This document shows positions 10,009-21,279 of a DNA stretch of 64,000 nt, piece after piece (within the stretch, counting starts at the first letter, position 1; every line of letters begins with the position of its first letter). A program made the position numbers and the translations under genes. Below the pieces are notes generated by a model. It was not told the DNA's origin, did not search any database, and saw nothing but the letters and a program-made list of their open reading frames with translations. The stretch covers positions 1-64,000 of the forward strand of contig JANQBS010000200.1 in assembly GCA_033085395.1 (NCBI GenBank), read 5' to 3'. Source of the DNA: Xanthoparmelia taractica. Lineage: Eukaryota > Ascomycota > Lecanoromycetes > Lecanorales > Parmeliaceae.

Positions 10009-10175
10009 GATTGTCCTACCCGTCTCGCAGTTGATGAACACCAAAGAGCGTTCTGCCTACATAGCTCGAATTTTGCTCTTTTGTTTCCATACCATCCATC
10101 TCTCGTCTTCATTCTACTGTACAGATTCCCTCTATTCTCAGCTGATTTCTTCTGCTGTATTTCGCAAACTGGACC

Positions 10176-11552
10176 ATGGTCTCCCAGCCAAAGACGCCTC
10201 CGGCCTTTGGCGACAAGAACGCATCAGCCGGCATTTTGGCTACGACTATCCTGGTGACTGTTCTGTATATCGTACTTGTTACGCTGCGGTTTGCAACCAG
10301 AATATGGATTGTTAAAAGGGTTGGTTTGGATGATTGGTGCATTTTATTCGCATGCGTGAGGATCTTCTGTTCTCATCCTCAAAGCAGAGCGCTAAACAAT
10401 CTCAGCTTGGACATCCGATTGGGACAGCACTGGTCGTCGTTCAGCTCTCATATGGCTTTGGCAGACCCGCGTACTACTTGACCCCGCATCAATTTCGAGA
10501 ATTCTCGAAATATGCATACGGAGAATGGCTTCAGGTAAGGCAAGTACGGTTCTACGTACTTCGCTCTTGAAGACTGGCTTGGACTACCCAAAGACGTTTG
10601 CTACGCTCACGTTTACCAAAGTCTCTATATGTCTATTTCTGCTGCGTATCACCGTTACCAAGGTTTCCATTCGACCTCTGCAAGCAGCCGTATTCATCCT
10701 GATTGTGAGCAACATCGTTCTGAGCCTTGTATGGATATTCCAATGCACCCTCCATCTGGACAAGGCCTGGAATGATGAGATGCCCGGCAAATGTTTCTCC
10801 AAAGGTCAACTCGAAAGAATCATCATCTCCCAAGCTCGTGAGTAAATGACTCCTAGCCTCAAGATTCTTGCTCACATCTCTCAGTCATCTCGATAATTTC
10901 CGACTTCTTCCTCTCCCCTTTTCCCATCCTCATCCTCCGCAAGGTCCAGATCAGCTTCCGCAGCAAGATAGGCCTCTGCCTCCTCATGGGCGTAGGCGTA
11001 ATCACCGGCTCCCTCTCAATCGTCCGCACAGTCCTAAATTGGCAGAACGAAGCCGATGATCCAACCTGGGCAAGCATCCCCAACTGGTACTGGCGCTCGT
11101 GGGAGGTCTTCTTCGGCATCGCTGCGGCATGCATACCAACCCTACGACCAGGCTACAAATGGCTCATGGGCGTAATACGCATCAAAATCACCAAGCTAAG
11201 TAATGGCGACAACAAGCCGGTAATGCTCAAGAAATGGACACCCCCAAAGCCGTCTGCGGTCTTGAAGACTTCGAGAAAGCAGACAACGGACATCTCGACA
11301 ATGTCTACGTATGACGGTTTCCTGCCGCTGCAGAACCCCGATTCGAGCGTCAGAGCTGATATGGAGCATCATCCCGTGGGCGATCAGGAACAGCAACGTT
11401 ATCCGCGGGATCAGCTTGGTAATGAGCGGAAAGAGGGGCTGCACATCCCGGGCGATATGAGTACGCATCGGCCTGGTCATCTGAAGAGGCTAGATTCTGA
11501 AGCGAAGGTTGGGGGGGGACACGGCGCCGATGAGATTGAGGATAGAATATGA
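10176..11552 (+). CDS. Fungal rhodopsin-domain integral membrane protein
   Basis: Four exons, 10176-10355, 10406-10534, 10594-10837 and 10885-11552, with GT-AG introns of 50, 59 and 47 bp, give an uninterrupted 406-residue protein. It matches the large fungal family of seven-helix rhodopsin-domain (Pth11/SAT4-like) proteins. There is a first helix at about residues 19-40, then TRIWIVKRVGLDDW (the (G/L)DDW motif after helix 1) and YGFGRPAYYL. Later come LTFTKVSICLFLLRI, IVLSLVWIFQC, ISDFFLSPFPILILRKVQ (the usual S-DF-L..PIPI-WK..Q block) and a loop to NWYWRSWEVFFGIAAACIPTLRP. A polar tail of about 110 residues follows. The start is chosen because it gives the usual short extracellular N-terminus. 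Members sit in the plasma membrane; most have no known ligand. Nothing looks broken. Confidence 0.85.
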
Positions 11553-12257
11553 GATACTTCTGCGTCATTCTCTACTAGCCGCTCCTTTGATCTGAACAGT
11601 CAATACAAAGAATGAAAAACTGTCACTGTCTCAAAAATTCAATTCCTACAACCTTTTCCCCGGCCCCATGAACGATTTAATCGAAAAGCTGCGGCTATAT
11701 ATGAGTGCCACGCAAAAGCAGACATGATATTAGACGTTCCGGGGAGGTGCTTGAGAACTAGGTACGCCAAAGTTGAGGCAAGATACACCACCGCAGACCA
11801 TCGCGGAGTAGAGATGCTCATTACCAAGGACACCAACATGCACCCAAGCACGCAATGGTTGCCTACATGACCATTTCGAGCTTTGGCGCCGGAGAAGAAA
11901 GACCTCGGCAAGGTATCTGCTGTGAATGGAAGGCGGCTCTCAGTAGGGTAAGTGAAGGCTGGAAGCGCCGACGGAAGACAAAGAGGATTTGGCAACGAAA
12001 TAGAGGTCGATGAAGCACAGTACTTGAGGATGAGATGCAACATTCAAGCGATGTGGATTTGCAATTCATCGCTGTCGCTCTACTTTGAGTTGGGCGATGC
12101 TTGCGTGATTGCTGAAGAGGCTGATGAGTTCAAATGTATGCTTTCGGAGCTTCCTTTGTTTTGCTCAACGCTGCTACGTGCTGACGGTGTTCCTTGAGGA
12201 ATATGAGAAGGTTCAAAAGCAGGATTCATGAACCGTCCATAAGCGTTTTCCAAACGC
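11553..12257. other. Intergenic DNA between convergent genes
   Basis: This is the space between the 3' ends of the rhodopsin-domain gene and the aldo/keto reductase. A minus-strand frame (11639-12043, 134 codons) contains one hydrophobic stretch (CMLVSLVMSISTPRW) and an overlapping plus frame (11952-12197) also exists. Neither has recognisable homology or a well-placed intron, so I do not call a gene. Confidence 0.45.
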
Positions 12258-13535
12258 TCACATATGGTAATTATCAATAGGTGCCTCGTCCTTCACAAGC
12301 TGCCACACCTGGTCAACCCTCCTCGCAATCTTCTCGTCTAACGGCCCATCTTTAATGGACTTCAGTGTCTCCTCTAGTTGTGGCCCTTGAGTTGCTCCAA
12401 TCTACATGCAGACATTGAGATCAGCATCTATCCGTTCCAAAAGGGGGTTCTTACGCCTCGAAGCATGTCTCCGCATCTTTTAATTTGCAAACATCTGCCG
12501 AGCCTCGTGACTTGGTTCCGAGGGGAAGGTGTAGACTCCGAAGATACGTACCACAATACCATCGCCACATTCAGCGCTCAACTTCGAGTTATACATTACC
12601 CATCGATAGGCTAGTACAGCCTTAGACACACGAGCTTCATTGGCAATCGCTTCCCACTCAGATAGAGCCTCGAGTAGCGAGGGTTTCGTATATATGTCAT
12701 TATATACCTTTCCGAGCGGAGTTTTAGCATCCCAGCGACCCTGCCCACTACCTGCTCTAAGAATAGAGGGATCCTTTACGAGAAACCCGCCAGCGAGGGG
12801 AGAATATGCGTAGAAAGCGATGTTAAGTTCTCGTAGAAGCGGGAAAAGAGTCGTATCATAATGACGAGCGACGGGGTTATAATTTCCCTGAAAGACTGTC
12901 GGTAGCACGTATTTTTTCAGCTTTGCATAGTCGTATATCCTCCTTACATCCTCCGGCGTGAAATTCGAAAGACCGAACTTTGAGACACATTAGTTTCAGA
13001 GCTGGAAATTCTCTTACATTGCACTTGGTATATAACGTGAGTGACCTACGTGCTTGAATTTGCCCGACTTATAAATCAATTGTATGGCATCGACAGTCTG
13101 CTCGATGGGAGTGTCGGGGTCTGGGGAGTGTACGCAATAGGTTTCGACCTTTACAGAGAACGTTAGAAGCCACCCGAGTCGATTTAGCTGTAAGAGCGTA
13201 CGCTCTTGACTCCGAGATCCGCGAAACTCTGCTCCGCACCTGCCAATACAGATTCTCTTGTCCCAGAGCCTTTGGCGAACCCCGGGGCTTTCGTATGAAT
13301 TGTAAAGGTAGAAGCTGCGTCTAGCTCTCCCAGAGCCTTCTCGCTTCCTTCCTGCCAATACACATAATTAGCTACTCGTTCCGGTTCCTATGGAGGCACT
13401 TCGCCATACATATTGATAGGCAGTATCCAGGTCCTTTACGTTGTGAGCCTTGAGAATATCGAGGAATTCTTGACCAGACTCCTTAGGCAGTGATCCAAAC
13501 CAGTATGTTCCAAACAGTATCTTCACGTGAGACAT
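12258..13535 (-). CDS. Aldo/keto reductase, aflatoxin-aldehyde reductase type (AKR7-like)
   Basis: Five exons on the minus strand (13410-13535, 13202-13351, 13050-13148, 12552-12977, 12258-12401) total 945 bp and encode 314 residues without a stop. The introns are GT-AG (58, 53, 72 and 150 bp), with CTAA-type branch sites in several. The start gives MSHVKILFGTYWFG. The AKR tetrad is visible: Asp37 and Tyr42 in DTAYQY, Lys near 63 in TKAPG, and His near 99 in CVHSPDPD. Then come KFKHFGLSNFTPEDV, VLPTVFQGNYNPVARHY and FYAYSPLAGGFLV, and a C-terminus VIGATQGPQLEETL...DNYHM with the NADPH-binding IGA segment. The family reduces aldehydes and ketones with NADPH in the cytosol. The last intron is long for this locus but its splice gives a perfect family C-terminus. 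The gene appears intact. Confidence 0.9.
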
Positions 13536-14945
13536 AATAGCAATATTGTAAGGACTTCCAAATTTCCGGAATTTGCATCACTTTATGGCAAGCCCACGCG
13601 GATGACGCAAGAGCCGCACCTACACCGCCCTAGAATTCGAGGCGGCCTTATCGATCCGTCTGACTGCAGAGTCGCAAACTTGCAGCGTAAGAGCCGTCTG
13701 ACAGAGCTGTGCGGGGTTTTCCATCACCCAAATGAGCCCCTCCTCTAAATTCAACTCAGCAATCCCGGTCCTCCATTCTAGGCTGCGGCTTATCGCTCTT
13801 GCAGGGTCTAGACTGTTCCAATCTTGCTATCATTCTTCGCTGTACCTCTTGGGAGGCCCTCACGCACCTGAAGCCTAGGCATCCACCGGGATAGCCACCA
13901 TCACATCAATCTCCGCCCGCCAAAGGTAACCAAGTTGAATAATGCATTGAGATTGCTGGAGACCACTTCCAACTTCGGGGCCGGAAGGGTTCACCCTTCT
14001 CGAGAAAACCCAGCCCTGACCACCACCTCAATAATCAAAGAACGTTTTGCATGTCCCCGGATACTTCGATCTTATCGCTGTGAAGGCCCTTTGCACACAT
14101 AAAGGTCTCATGGAATGCCCTACCAATGGCATCAAACGTCGGCCGTGACGGGATGACCGCCATAGAATAGCGTACAGCGGTCTGTCTGAGGCTTGGCGGC
14201 CCTCATCGCTCAGGCTATCAGATTTCGGTGGGCCTATCTTGTAATTGTAGGTAAATTGATACGTTTACTTCTTCAAACTCCCAGTACTCCCGCCACAGGC
14301 AGAGTCGAACCAGAACTATCTCATCAATACCATTTTCACAGCTACCTTTCGCAACGACCAGGTTGCAGAGGCTCTGGCTATGAAACTCCAATCTCACGGT
14401 CGCTCTTAGTATTGAAATTCCTAATATCCCTTCGTCTGCCAAGAAATCGTAAACGGTGATGCGGTTTCAGAGCACATTCGCACTGAAGAACAAATTGACT
14501 TATTAAATCTTTGCCCAAAGCCAGATACTGACGTGCTTCGCAACGCCCTTGAAATAGAAAAACTCAGCTTACCGTGCTTTACTTGATATATGTTTGAGCC
14601 TTCTTTTGACATGCCTTGGGCTTATTCCATGCCCAGCCCGACAAGCACTCAGCTGAATGGAGGTTTTCATCTCGGTCCCCTTATCTCGTTAGCACGCCAG
14701 GTTTAGAAACCTAGCCACTACTTTGATAACAAGTAGGGTCCACCCCTTTCCTGGCCACCCATAGGACTGAAAGCCTAAATAGCGGCCGGGAAGATATGGG
14801 ATGATAGGGGGTATTGACATCTCTGCCAGTGGGATGGCTGAAGGCTCTACAGAGGTCCGCACCAAAAGTCCTGAAATGCCAAGCCCTTAGCATTCTTGAT
14901 AGGGCTGACTCCGAATTTCTCAAAAATCTATCAATGCTGTGCATA
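13536..14945. other. Balanced DNA, no gene assigned
   Basis: The upstream side of the aldo/keto reductase and the right end of the gene island. Short frames exist; minus-strand about 14040-14165 reads RPTFDAIGRAFHETFMCAKG, which looks protein-like, but no start, intron or partner exon was found. It may be decayed coding sequence. Composition drops to AT-rich after about 14945. Confidence 0.4.
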
Positions 14946-15214
14946 AGGTATCTGTGCTTTATATACAAATTTCTATATAAGCGATATTCTTCCTATATAT
15001 TTCGGCGATCATATTTCGAGATCCTTGGAGATTCAATTTTTTTGTTAATGTTAAATATACTTACGATGAAAAAAAGTAGGAGAATACAGTACAAATATAA
15101 CTTCCTTAAGGTCAATCTTCTTCGTTCTTTCTATCTTCTTTATATTTCAAGATATCTAATACTTAGAGTATTAATCATAATAACGATATACGTCTATAAG
15201 TATTAACCCTAATC
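14946..15214. other. AT-rich leader of the Tc1 relic
   Basis: Transition into RIP-mutated DNA. No motif was identified; it should contain the left end and N-terminal coding part of the Tc1/mariner element that follows, but I could not find an inverted terminal repeat. Confidence 0.4.
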
Positions 15215-15930
15215 GAGACTGAAATAGCTCGCAAAATTATCACTGCAATCACTAAAATTAGTTCATTAACTATTACTCGATTAATCAAGCAAGCACGAGA
15301 TCGAGGCTACGATCCAGTTAAGTCTAAGAAGCTTCTATTAGAATACGTCACGAATGCATCTAGATCTGGACGGCTATCTGTTGTTACACTCGAGCTCGAG
15401 AGTGCTATCATTATAGCTATCCGAAAGGATCGTTATAATCGTGAAAAGACCTCGTTTATGCTTGCTACTAAGTAGAGAATCTTATTATCGACTATTCTTC
15501 GAGTTCTCAAGCGTAATAACTTTCGATTCTACAAAACGACGAAGAAGTTATCTCTTACGAAAGTCATGATGAAAGCTCGCTATTAATTTGCACTTCGATA
15601 TAAGAACTAAACTATCGAATAATGAAAGAACGTGATCTAAAATAACGAAATTAGTATTATCTTGAATTCGAGACGAGGACGCGTACGTCAATAACGTCAA
15701 CCCAATAAGATCTATATCAAGTCTACTATTCGACGTCGATTTCAAGGGGTTATAAAGTTTATATTTTAGAATTATTTCTCGTATAATAAGAAGAGGCTAT
15801 TTCATATCTAGATCAAAGAAACCGTAGTCGAAAAGAGGTAATATAAGGCGGATCTAGTCAAGATAAACAAAGAGCTAGAATCAAAGACTAAGGAGGAATG
15901 GGAATTAACGACGGGTTTACGTCGTATAGG
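15215..15930 (+). pseudogene. Tc1/mariner-type transposase, RIP-mutated and truncated
   Basis: One long frame with scattered stops reads TITRLIKQARDRGYDP, LLLEYVTNASRSGRL, DRYNREKTSFMLA, STILRVLKRNNFRFYKTTKK and LTKVMMKARY. It then reads WKNVI*NNEISIIL (the first catalytic Asp block, DE-S, with RIP changes), SRRGRVRQ and EEWELTTGLRR. This order is that of fungal Tc1/mariner (DDE) transposases: a helix-turn-helix DNA-binding region, then the start of the catalytic core. The coding match stops at 15930, exactly where an LTR-like sequence beginning TGTCACG starts. The second Asp and final Glu are missing. Confidence 0.75.
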
Positions 15931-16092
15931 TGTCACGGTTTTTCTGCATACCAAAGGCATTTCGGGAGATCGGGGAAGATCGGGGAGGCTAGGTTAAATG
16001 TGTATTAGTTTCTTAATAGATTTCTCCGCTCTACGGCCCTTAGAATTCAATAGACTTTTCAACTATTAATTTTAAGATTATTTTCTATAACA
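15931..16092 (+). repeat. Putative 5' LTR, 162 bp
   Basis: Starts TGTCACG and ends AACA, the usual TG...CA pattern, and abuts the truncated Tc1 transposase. The start heptamer equals that of the LTRs at 35880 and 43302, though the rest of the LTR is different. Confidence 0.5.
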
Positions 16093-16742
16093 ATATAATA
16101 GTAACGCTTAATTTCGATGTTAATTGATTATCGAATCGATTTAGAAGAAGTTCTTTATTAATATAGCTTACTTATCGTTATCGAATTTATTAAATAAGTA
16201 AGCTATTAGATTAGCAAGATCTTATTAGTTTTCTTTACTCTTTGTTAATTAGTTTTATAAATTAACGTTAACTACTTTAGTAGATAGATAAGTACTTAGC
16301 CTCGTATTTGATATTCAGGAGTTTATTGCTATTGATTACAAATACGCTAATTTGATATCTAATAATATCAAGGAGATTTATAAGCATCTCACGTTTAACA
16401 CTTTTAAATCTATTAGGTTATTTACTATCTCTAATTTTATTAATCTATCACGAATAATTATATATTTCTTATTTCAAGATCGTTGATTATTAGATTAAGC
16501 CGTTGATAAATCTATTTTTCGTAAATCTATTTAACGTCTTAAGAAAGTTACTTAGTATCTTAGAAACCTATTTTTTGATTCTTTTTTTACTAAGAATATA
16601 TCTAATTCGTTATTAATTAATAATAATTCTATTAATAATTCTACTAATGCTAGTGATAATTCTTCTAATAATAATCGTGATTCTCTATTAGATAATTCGT
16701 CTTCTTTATCGTCGTCTCTATTAGAAAGTCGTGAGAAATTAA
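15931..16742 (+). mobile_element. 5' end of a Ty3/gypsy-like LTR element
   Basis: An LTR-like segment runs from TGTCACGG at 15931 to ATAACA at 16092. It is followed after 3 bases by a primer-binding-like site at 16096-16109 that equals the site of the chromodomain element at 36024 after G-to-A and C-to-T changes. Downstream, 16600-16735 encodes an Asn/Ser-rich stretch (LLINNNSINNSTNASDNSSN) resembling the gag leader of that same element near 36905-36970. The element is cut at 16743 by the hAT terminus. Its own 3' LTR was not found. Confidence 0.5.
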
Positions 16743-17921
16743 TACGGGTCGGAAAGGTCTGGGATGGTCTGGGATATGAGGTGTCGATACCATATCATGG
16801 TATGATATGGTATTGAGACCATATTATTTGATTTTTATGAGATGGTCTGAGAGACGTACTGATATCATAAAACAATCTAGGAAATTTCTAGTATATATAG
16901 GAATATTCTATATTATATGTAAGGGTATGGGAAATATACTATATATAGAAGAAGTTACTCTATATAGAATTATGCGAACGTATTCTAGTCATTATTCTAG
17001 CTATTACTTCACTTTATTATTACGTTATTAAGTATTCTAGCTATTATTCTAGTTATCATCTTACTTTATTATTATTATTATTATTACTTTACTTTATTAT
17101 CACGTTATTAAGTTGAGCTCGCTATCGTATTTGATATCGTATTACAAAAGACCTCCGTAATTATCTAGAGCTTGGCGAGTTATTTCTACTACTATTAGTG
17201 TATTTAATTTATTTAATTATTAGAAGAATTACTAACACGCTAATTATAATAGTAATCTATTATCTATTCTACGATAGTAAATTCCCCTCTTCTCCCTTCG
17301 CATTATAAAAAGAATTTGCGATTATTCTTTATAGTTATATATTCTTAGTTATTAAAGTTACACGCTTCGCATAAATAATATAAAGATTAATATCTTCGAA
17401 TATATAATAAAGAAAAGCTTTCGTCGACTTATAAATAACCTTAATAATCGATCTAAAAAAACGTATCTTCTTTATATATATTATCGCGATCTCTCTTATT
17501 ACTCGCGAAAAGAAGAGCTTAAAGATTATTAGATTAAATTTTCTTTAATAGCGACGAATCTCACGTAAAGTAATAGCTATAATTTATTAATAAAATAGAA
17601 TAGATAGATTCGAGATTAGACTTACTTTTAGTTTTTTATCTACGTTTTCGAATATTATTATTCGATAGTCCTTACGCTAATCTATTTTTTTTAATTAATT
17701 TCAATAACTAAATACTTAAAGGCTACGTAGAAGTAATTAATTACACTTAAGATTATCTGATATTAGCTACGTGTATTATGATTTCTCTAGTCTTTTCTTT
17801 GCTCTTATGTGCTATTATTTACTCGCGCATTAGCTTTATACTTAATATTTCATTTATAGATTTAATATATCTACTTTAAAATATTACCTCGCGTAGTAAT
17901 TCTTTTACAAGTTATAACTTG

Positions 17922-18121
17922 CTTTATTAGATAGATAGATAATGAGATAAATAGTAAAAGAATAATAAATAGCAGAAGAATAATAAATATTAGAAGAATA
18001 AGAGATAATAGAAGAAAGAGTAGAAAGAAAATAAAAGTACACGATAAACATACCTTAGAAAATGTGATATTATAGATAAAATCAATGTTATTTATTAATG
18101 CTTTTAGATATCTATCGCAAT
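17922..18121. repeat. Segment shared with hAT copy 1
   Basis: Aligns with about 67-310, including the AGAAGAATAATAAAT array and the phrase AAAGTACACGATAAACATACC. At 18121 the alignment breaks, and copy 1 resumes matching at 22811. Confidence 0.8.
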
Positions 18122-18649
18122 AATATTAGAATTAATTTATTTTTCAATCGGAAAGCGAGAGAAGAATACTCTTATTATAAATATTAAGATTTTATAAGAA
18201 TAAATTTATCTTATAATTAATTCTAGTAATTATTCTAGTAACTATCTAAGCGCATTAAAATTTTATCGATTTAGACGCTAACACGTAGGGTTCTCGGCAA
18301 TCTTTCCACATTAAGTAGATAATAGAAATTAATATTCAATCGATTTTCTTCTCGATAATTCTTTTAATAATAGATATTAATATTTAAATAATTCTTCCCT
18401 TAAACTTTCCCCTTAAATAATTCTTATTTATCGCATCTTTCTTTTATTCTAATATTTAAGACGCGTTTCTATTATTAATATAACTAAAGATACTTAATAT
18501 ACTTCTATTCTAATAGAGAGTATATAATTAATAATTCTTAGCTAAATCGCAATCTATAGAGCATCGATCTTATAGAAATAATCACTTTTTTTACCTTTAT
18601 ATTTCTTTGTTAATCTTTTTTCTAGTTATTAAAAAAGAAGAATAATTAG

Positions 18650-18987
18650 ATTCTTAGACGCACTTTTCGCTCTTTAATATAGAGTTCGATAATCTCGAGT
18701 TTAAGACTTTACGTTATAATATAATTAATCGACCTAAAGATAATTAATTAAAGCGTAAAGTCGTTTAAAATTTTAATGAAAATCTTAATATTAAACGCTT
18801 AAGAATAAGACTCGATACTTTTATCTCTAAAGAAAAGAAATTAAAACGCGCAAAAAAAGCTAATAACGTCGCTAAGAATTATCGTATTCGTGCTTATAAA
18901 AAGATTAGTGAATTCGCGATTACTTTAGACTTATAGCGAGAAGCATATATTAAAATCCTTCGCCAGCAAAAAATCGACTTTAAATAA
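18650..18987 (+). pseudogene. Unidentified coding remnant inside the hAT element
   Basis: A frame with few stops reads RLRIRLDTFISKEKKLKRA, then KKANNVAKNYRIRAYKKISE and FAITLDL*REAYIKILRQQ, ending IDFK before TAA. Charged residues dominate; it could be the C-terminal end of a DNA-binding or transposase-related protein. I do not recognise it. The segment is absent from copy 1. Confidence 0.35.
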
Positions 18988-21279
18988 TATTTACTCACCT
19001 TTATAATTATTATTTTAATTATTAATTCTTTTAAGCTAACACTTAGAATAGAATTATATAAGGCGTATATAGTAATATTATTACTCGGCGTTTTCGGCTC
19101 TAGATTTATCTTAGAATAATAATCTACGTCGATAAGAACGATAACTTATTATAAGAAAATATAGAAGATAAGAAAGCAGAGCAAAGTATATAATTATCTT
19201 TAATAAAAAAGTATTTATTTTAATTATATAATAGGCGAGATTTTTTTGATTATTAGAGAGAGAGATAATATTCTAGATCGTAAGCGCTACGATCTATTAA
19301 AACTCGAAAAGAACGATTAATTATTAGATATCAAGCTATTCGCGTATAAGTAGAATCTCGAGCGAAACTACGTATCGAATATAAAGATACGTCTATTTAT
19401 TAATGTGTAGAACGTATAGCGAAAGACTAATAGATCTCTGCTACGTAAACTTAGAGAGCTAGATTATAAGAATTTAAGAAGCTATCTTAGGAAAGAATAT
19501 GTGTATCTATTTATAATTTTAATATATCTATATATTTCTAATTATTATTCTAATTATCGCTAATCTATTTAGAAGAAATATATCTTCTTCGATATTATAT
19601 CACCTTTATATATATTCTTTAATCGTTGAGAGAAAGTCATATATCGCAACATAACTAGTTATATTTAAGATAGACACTTTGAATATAATATACGAGATAG
19701 CTATCTCTATTAGAATCGATATTATTTTAATTAAACAATTATAATTTCGCTACGATAGGTTTCGAGCCCGATCTTAATGCGATAAATACGAGAAGAGCGT
19801 ATAATCTCATTATTTAAGACTATAATAATATATTCGCTAATTTTAAACTTCTCGCACCTAATATAAATAGTCTTAGTCTCTTAACTAAAGAAATCGCTAG
19901 CTACATAAATTATAATAATTAATCTTAAGAATATCCTAGAATTCTAGTTATAATTCTAGTTATTATACGCCTTATTCGAACTAATAGATAATTATCTCAT
20001 TTCGTAAGCTATAAACAAGCTATATATTCTTAGCTTATAAAATAACTCTTTTTGCGTGAAATGCGTATAATTATATAACTATATAAGAGTTAATTATAAT
20101 TACTTCTCAATAAGAAAGATAAGATCTATTATCTAATTTAGAGATAATTCTAATCTCTATTAATTCTTAAAGTGCGCTTAAAATAGAGAATTAAATTCGA
20201 AAATCTCCCTTTTTCATAAGTCTTAGAATCTTTTTTACTAGTCGAGTAAATACTTTTCGTAATATAATTAAATTCGTCGATTTTTATATACGGCGAATCT
20301 CTTATAACGCGCGAGCTTAGAAATAATATTAATACTAATAAAAATATTTACTCTATAAACTTACTATTAGCTTTTAATTTTTGCGACTTTCTTATCGATT
20401 TAAATCGAATCTTAAGCCTCTTTTAACTATATAACTTTTTAACGTTAAAAGATTTAAATAAGAATATAAAAATATTTTTAAGTATTTCTATAGTATTATC
20501 GATAACTAAAAGAGAAGAGTTAGGCTTATACGAGTTTACGATATTATTCGTAATTACGAGCGCTATTCTTATCGAGAAAAAAAGAATAGAAAGAAAATTT
20601 TAGAGAATATTAGAGTATTATTAACGTTAAAGAACTATTTAAAAAAAAGGGCTTTAGAGATAATCGCTAGAATTATAATTAGAATAGAGATTCGAACTTA
20701 GATAATTACTAAAGTGCTAATTATAGAGATTTAAACTTAGATAATTACTAGAATATTTATTAAAATAGAAATTCGAACTCGCGTAGAAAGAAATCTAATT
20801 GATATATTAATCTATTCTATATATTAATCTATATTAGATATACTCTAATTTAGTCTCTTCTTAAGTCTATATATTTACTTTATATTAAATATACTCTAAC
20901 TTATTAAACTCTCTTATTAAGTTAATTTATTAGCGACTAGCACTTTCGCATAGCTATATTAGAGAATTAGCCTCTCGCGCGCTTCGGCCCCTAATTCTTA
21001 CACCCTTACACTTATTAATTTCTATCTCTTTTATTAGCATTTATTAGAATTTAATTAATACGCTATAGCGAAGAGATATTTATCTTGCATATTAGTTTAT
21101 ATATTATATAGTCTCCGTATTAATTATTAATTTTAAGTAGTTAAAGCTAGGTTTAAAGCTAAGTATTACTAGAAAACGCGTCTTCTATAATATTCTATAT
21201 TTTTTATAAATATTATCTACCTTTATTCAAGCTATTATATTTTCTCTCAAGTCTCAAATTTTATTATATTATCCGATAT

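Larger units (their letters stand above)
8788..10175. other. Intergenic DNA with short direct repeats
   Basis: No gene is recognised in these 1.4 kb. The stretch contains a 22-bp direct repeat (9265-9286 and 9359-9380) and a 17-bp direct repeat (9968-9984 and 9992-10008). The last few hundred bases probably hold the promoter and leader of the membrane protein gene at 10176. The short open frames here (for example 9388-9621 and 9856-10257) have no domain features. Confidence 0.5.

Noticed and set aside
3280..14945. Giant cargo-carrying transposon (Starship type) explanation for the gene island
   Set aside because: No tyrosine-recombinase captain gene and no matching terminal repeats around the island were seen.
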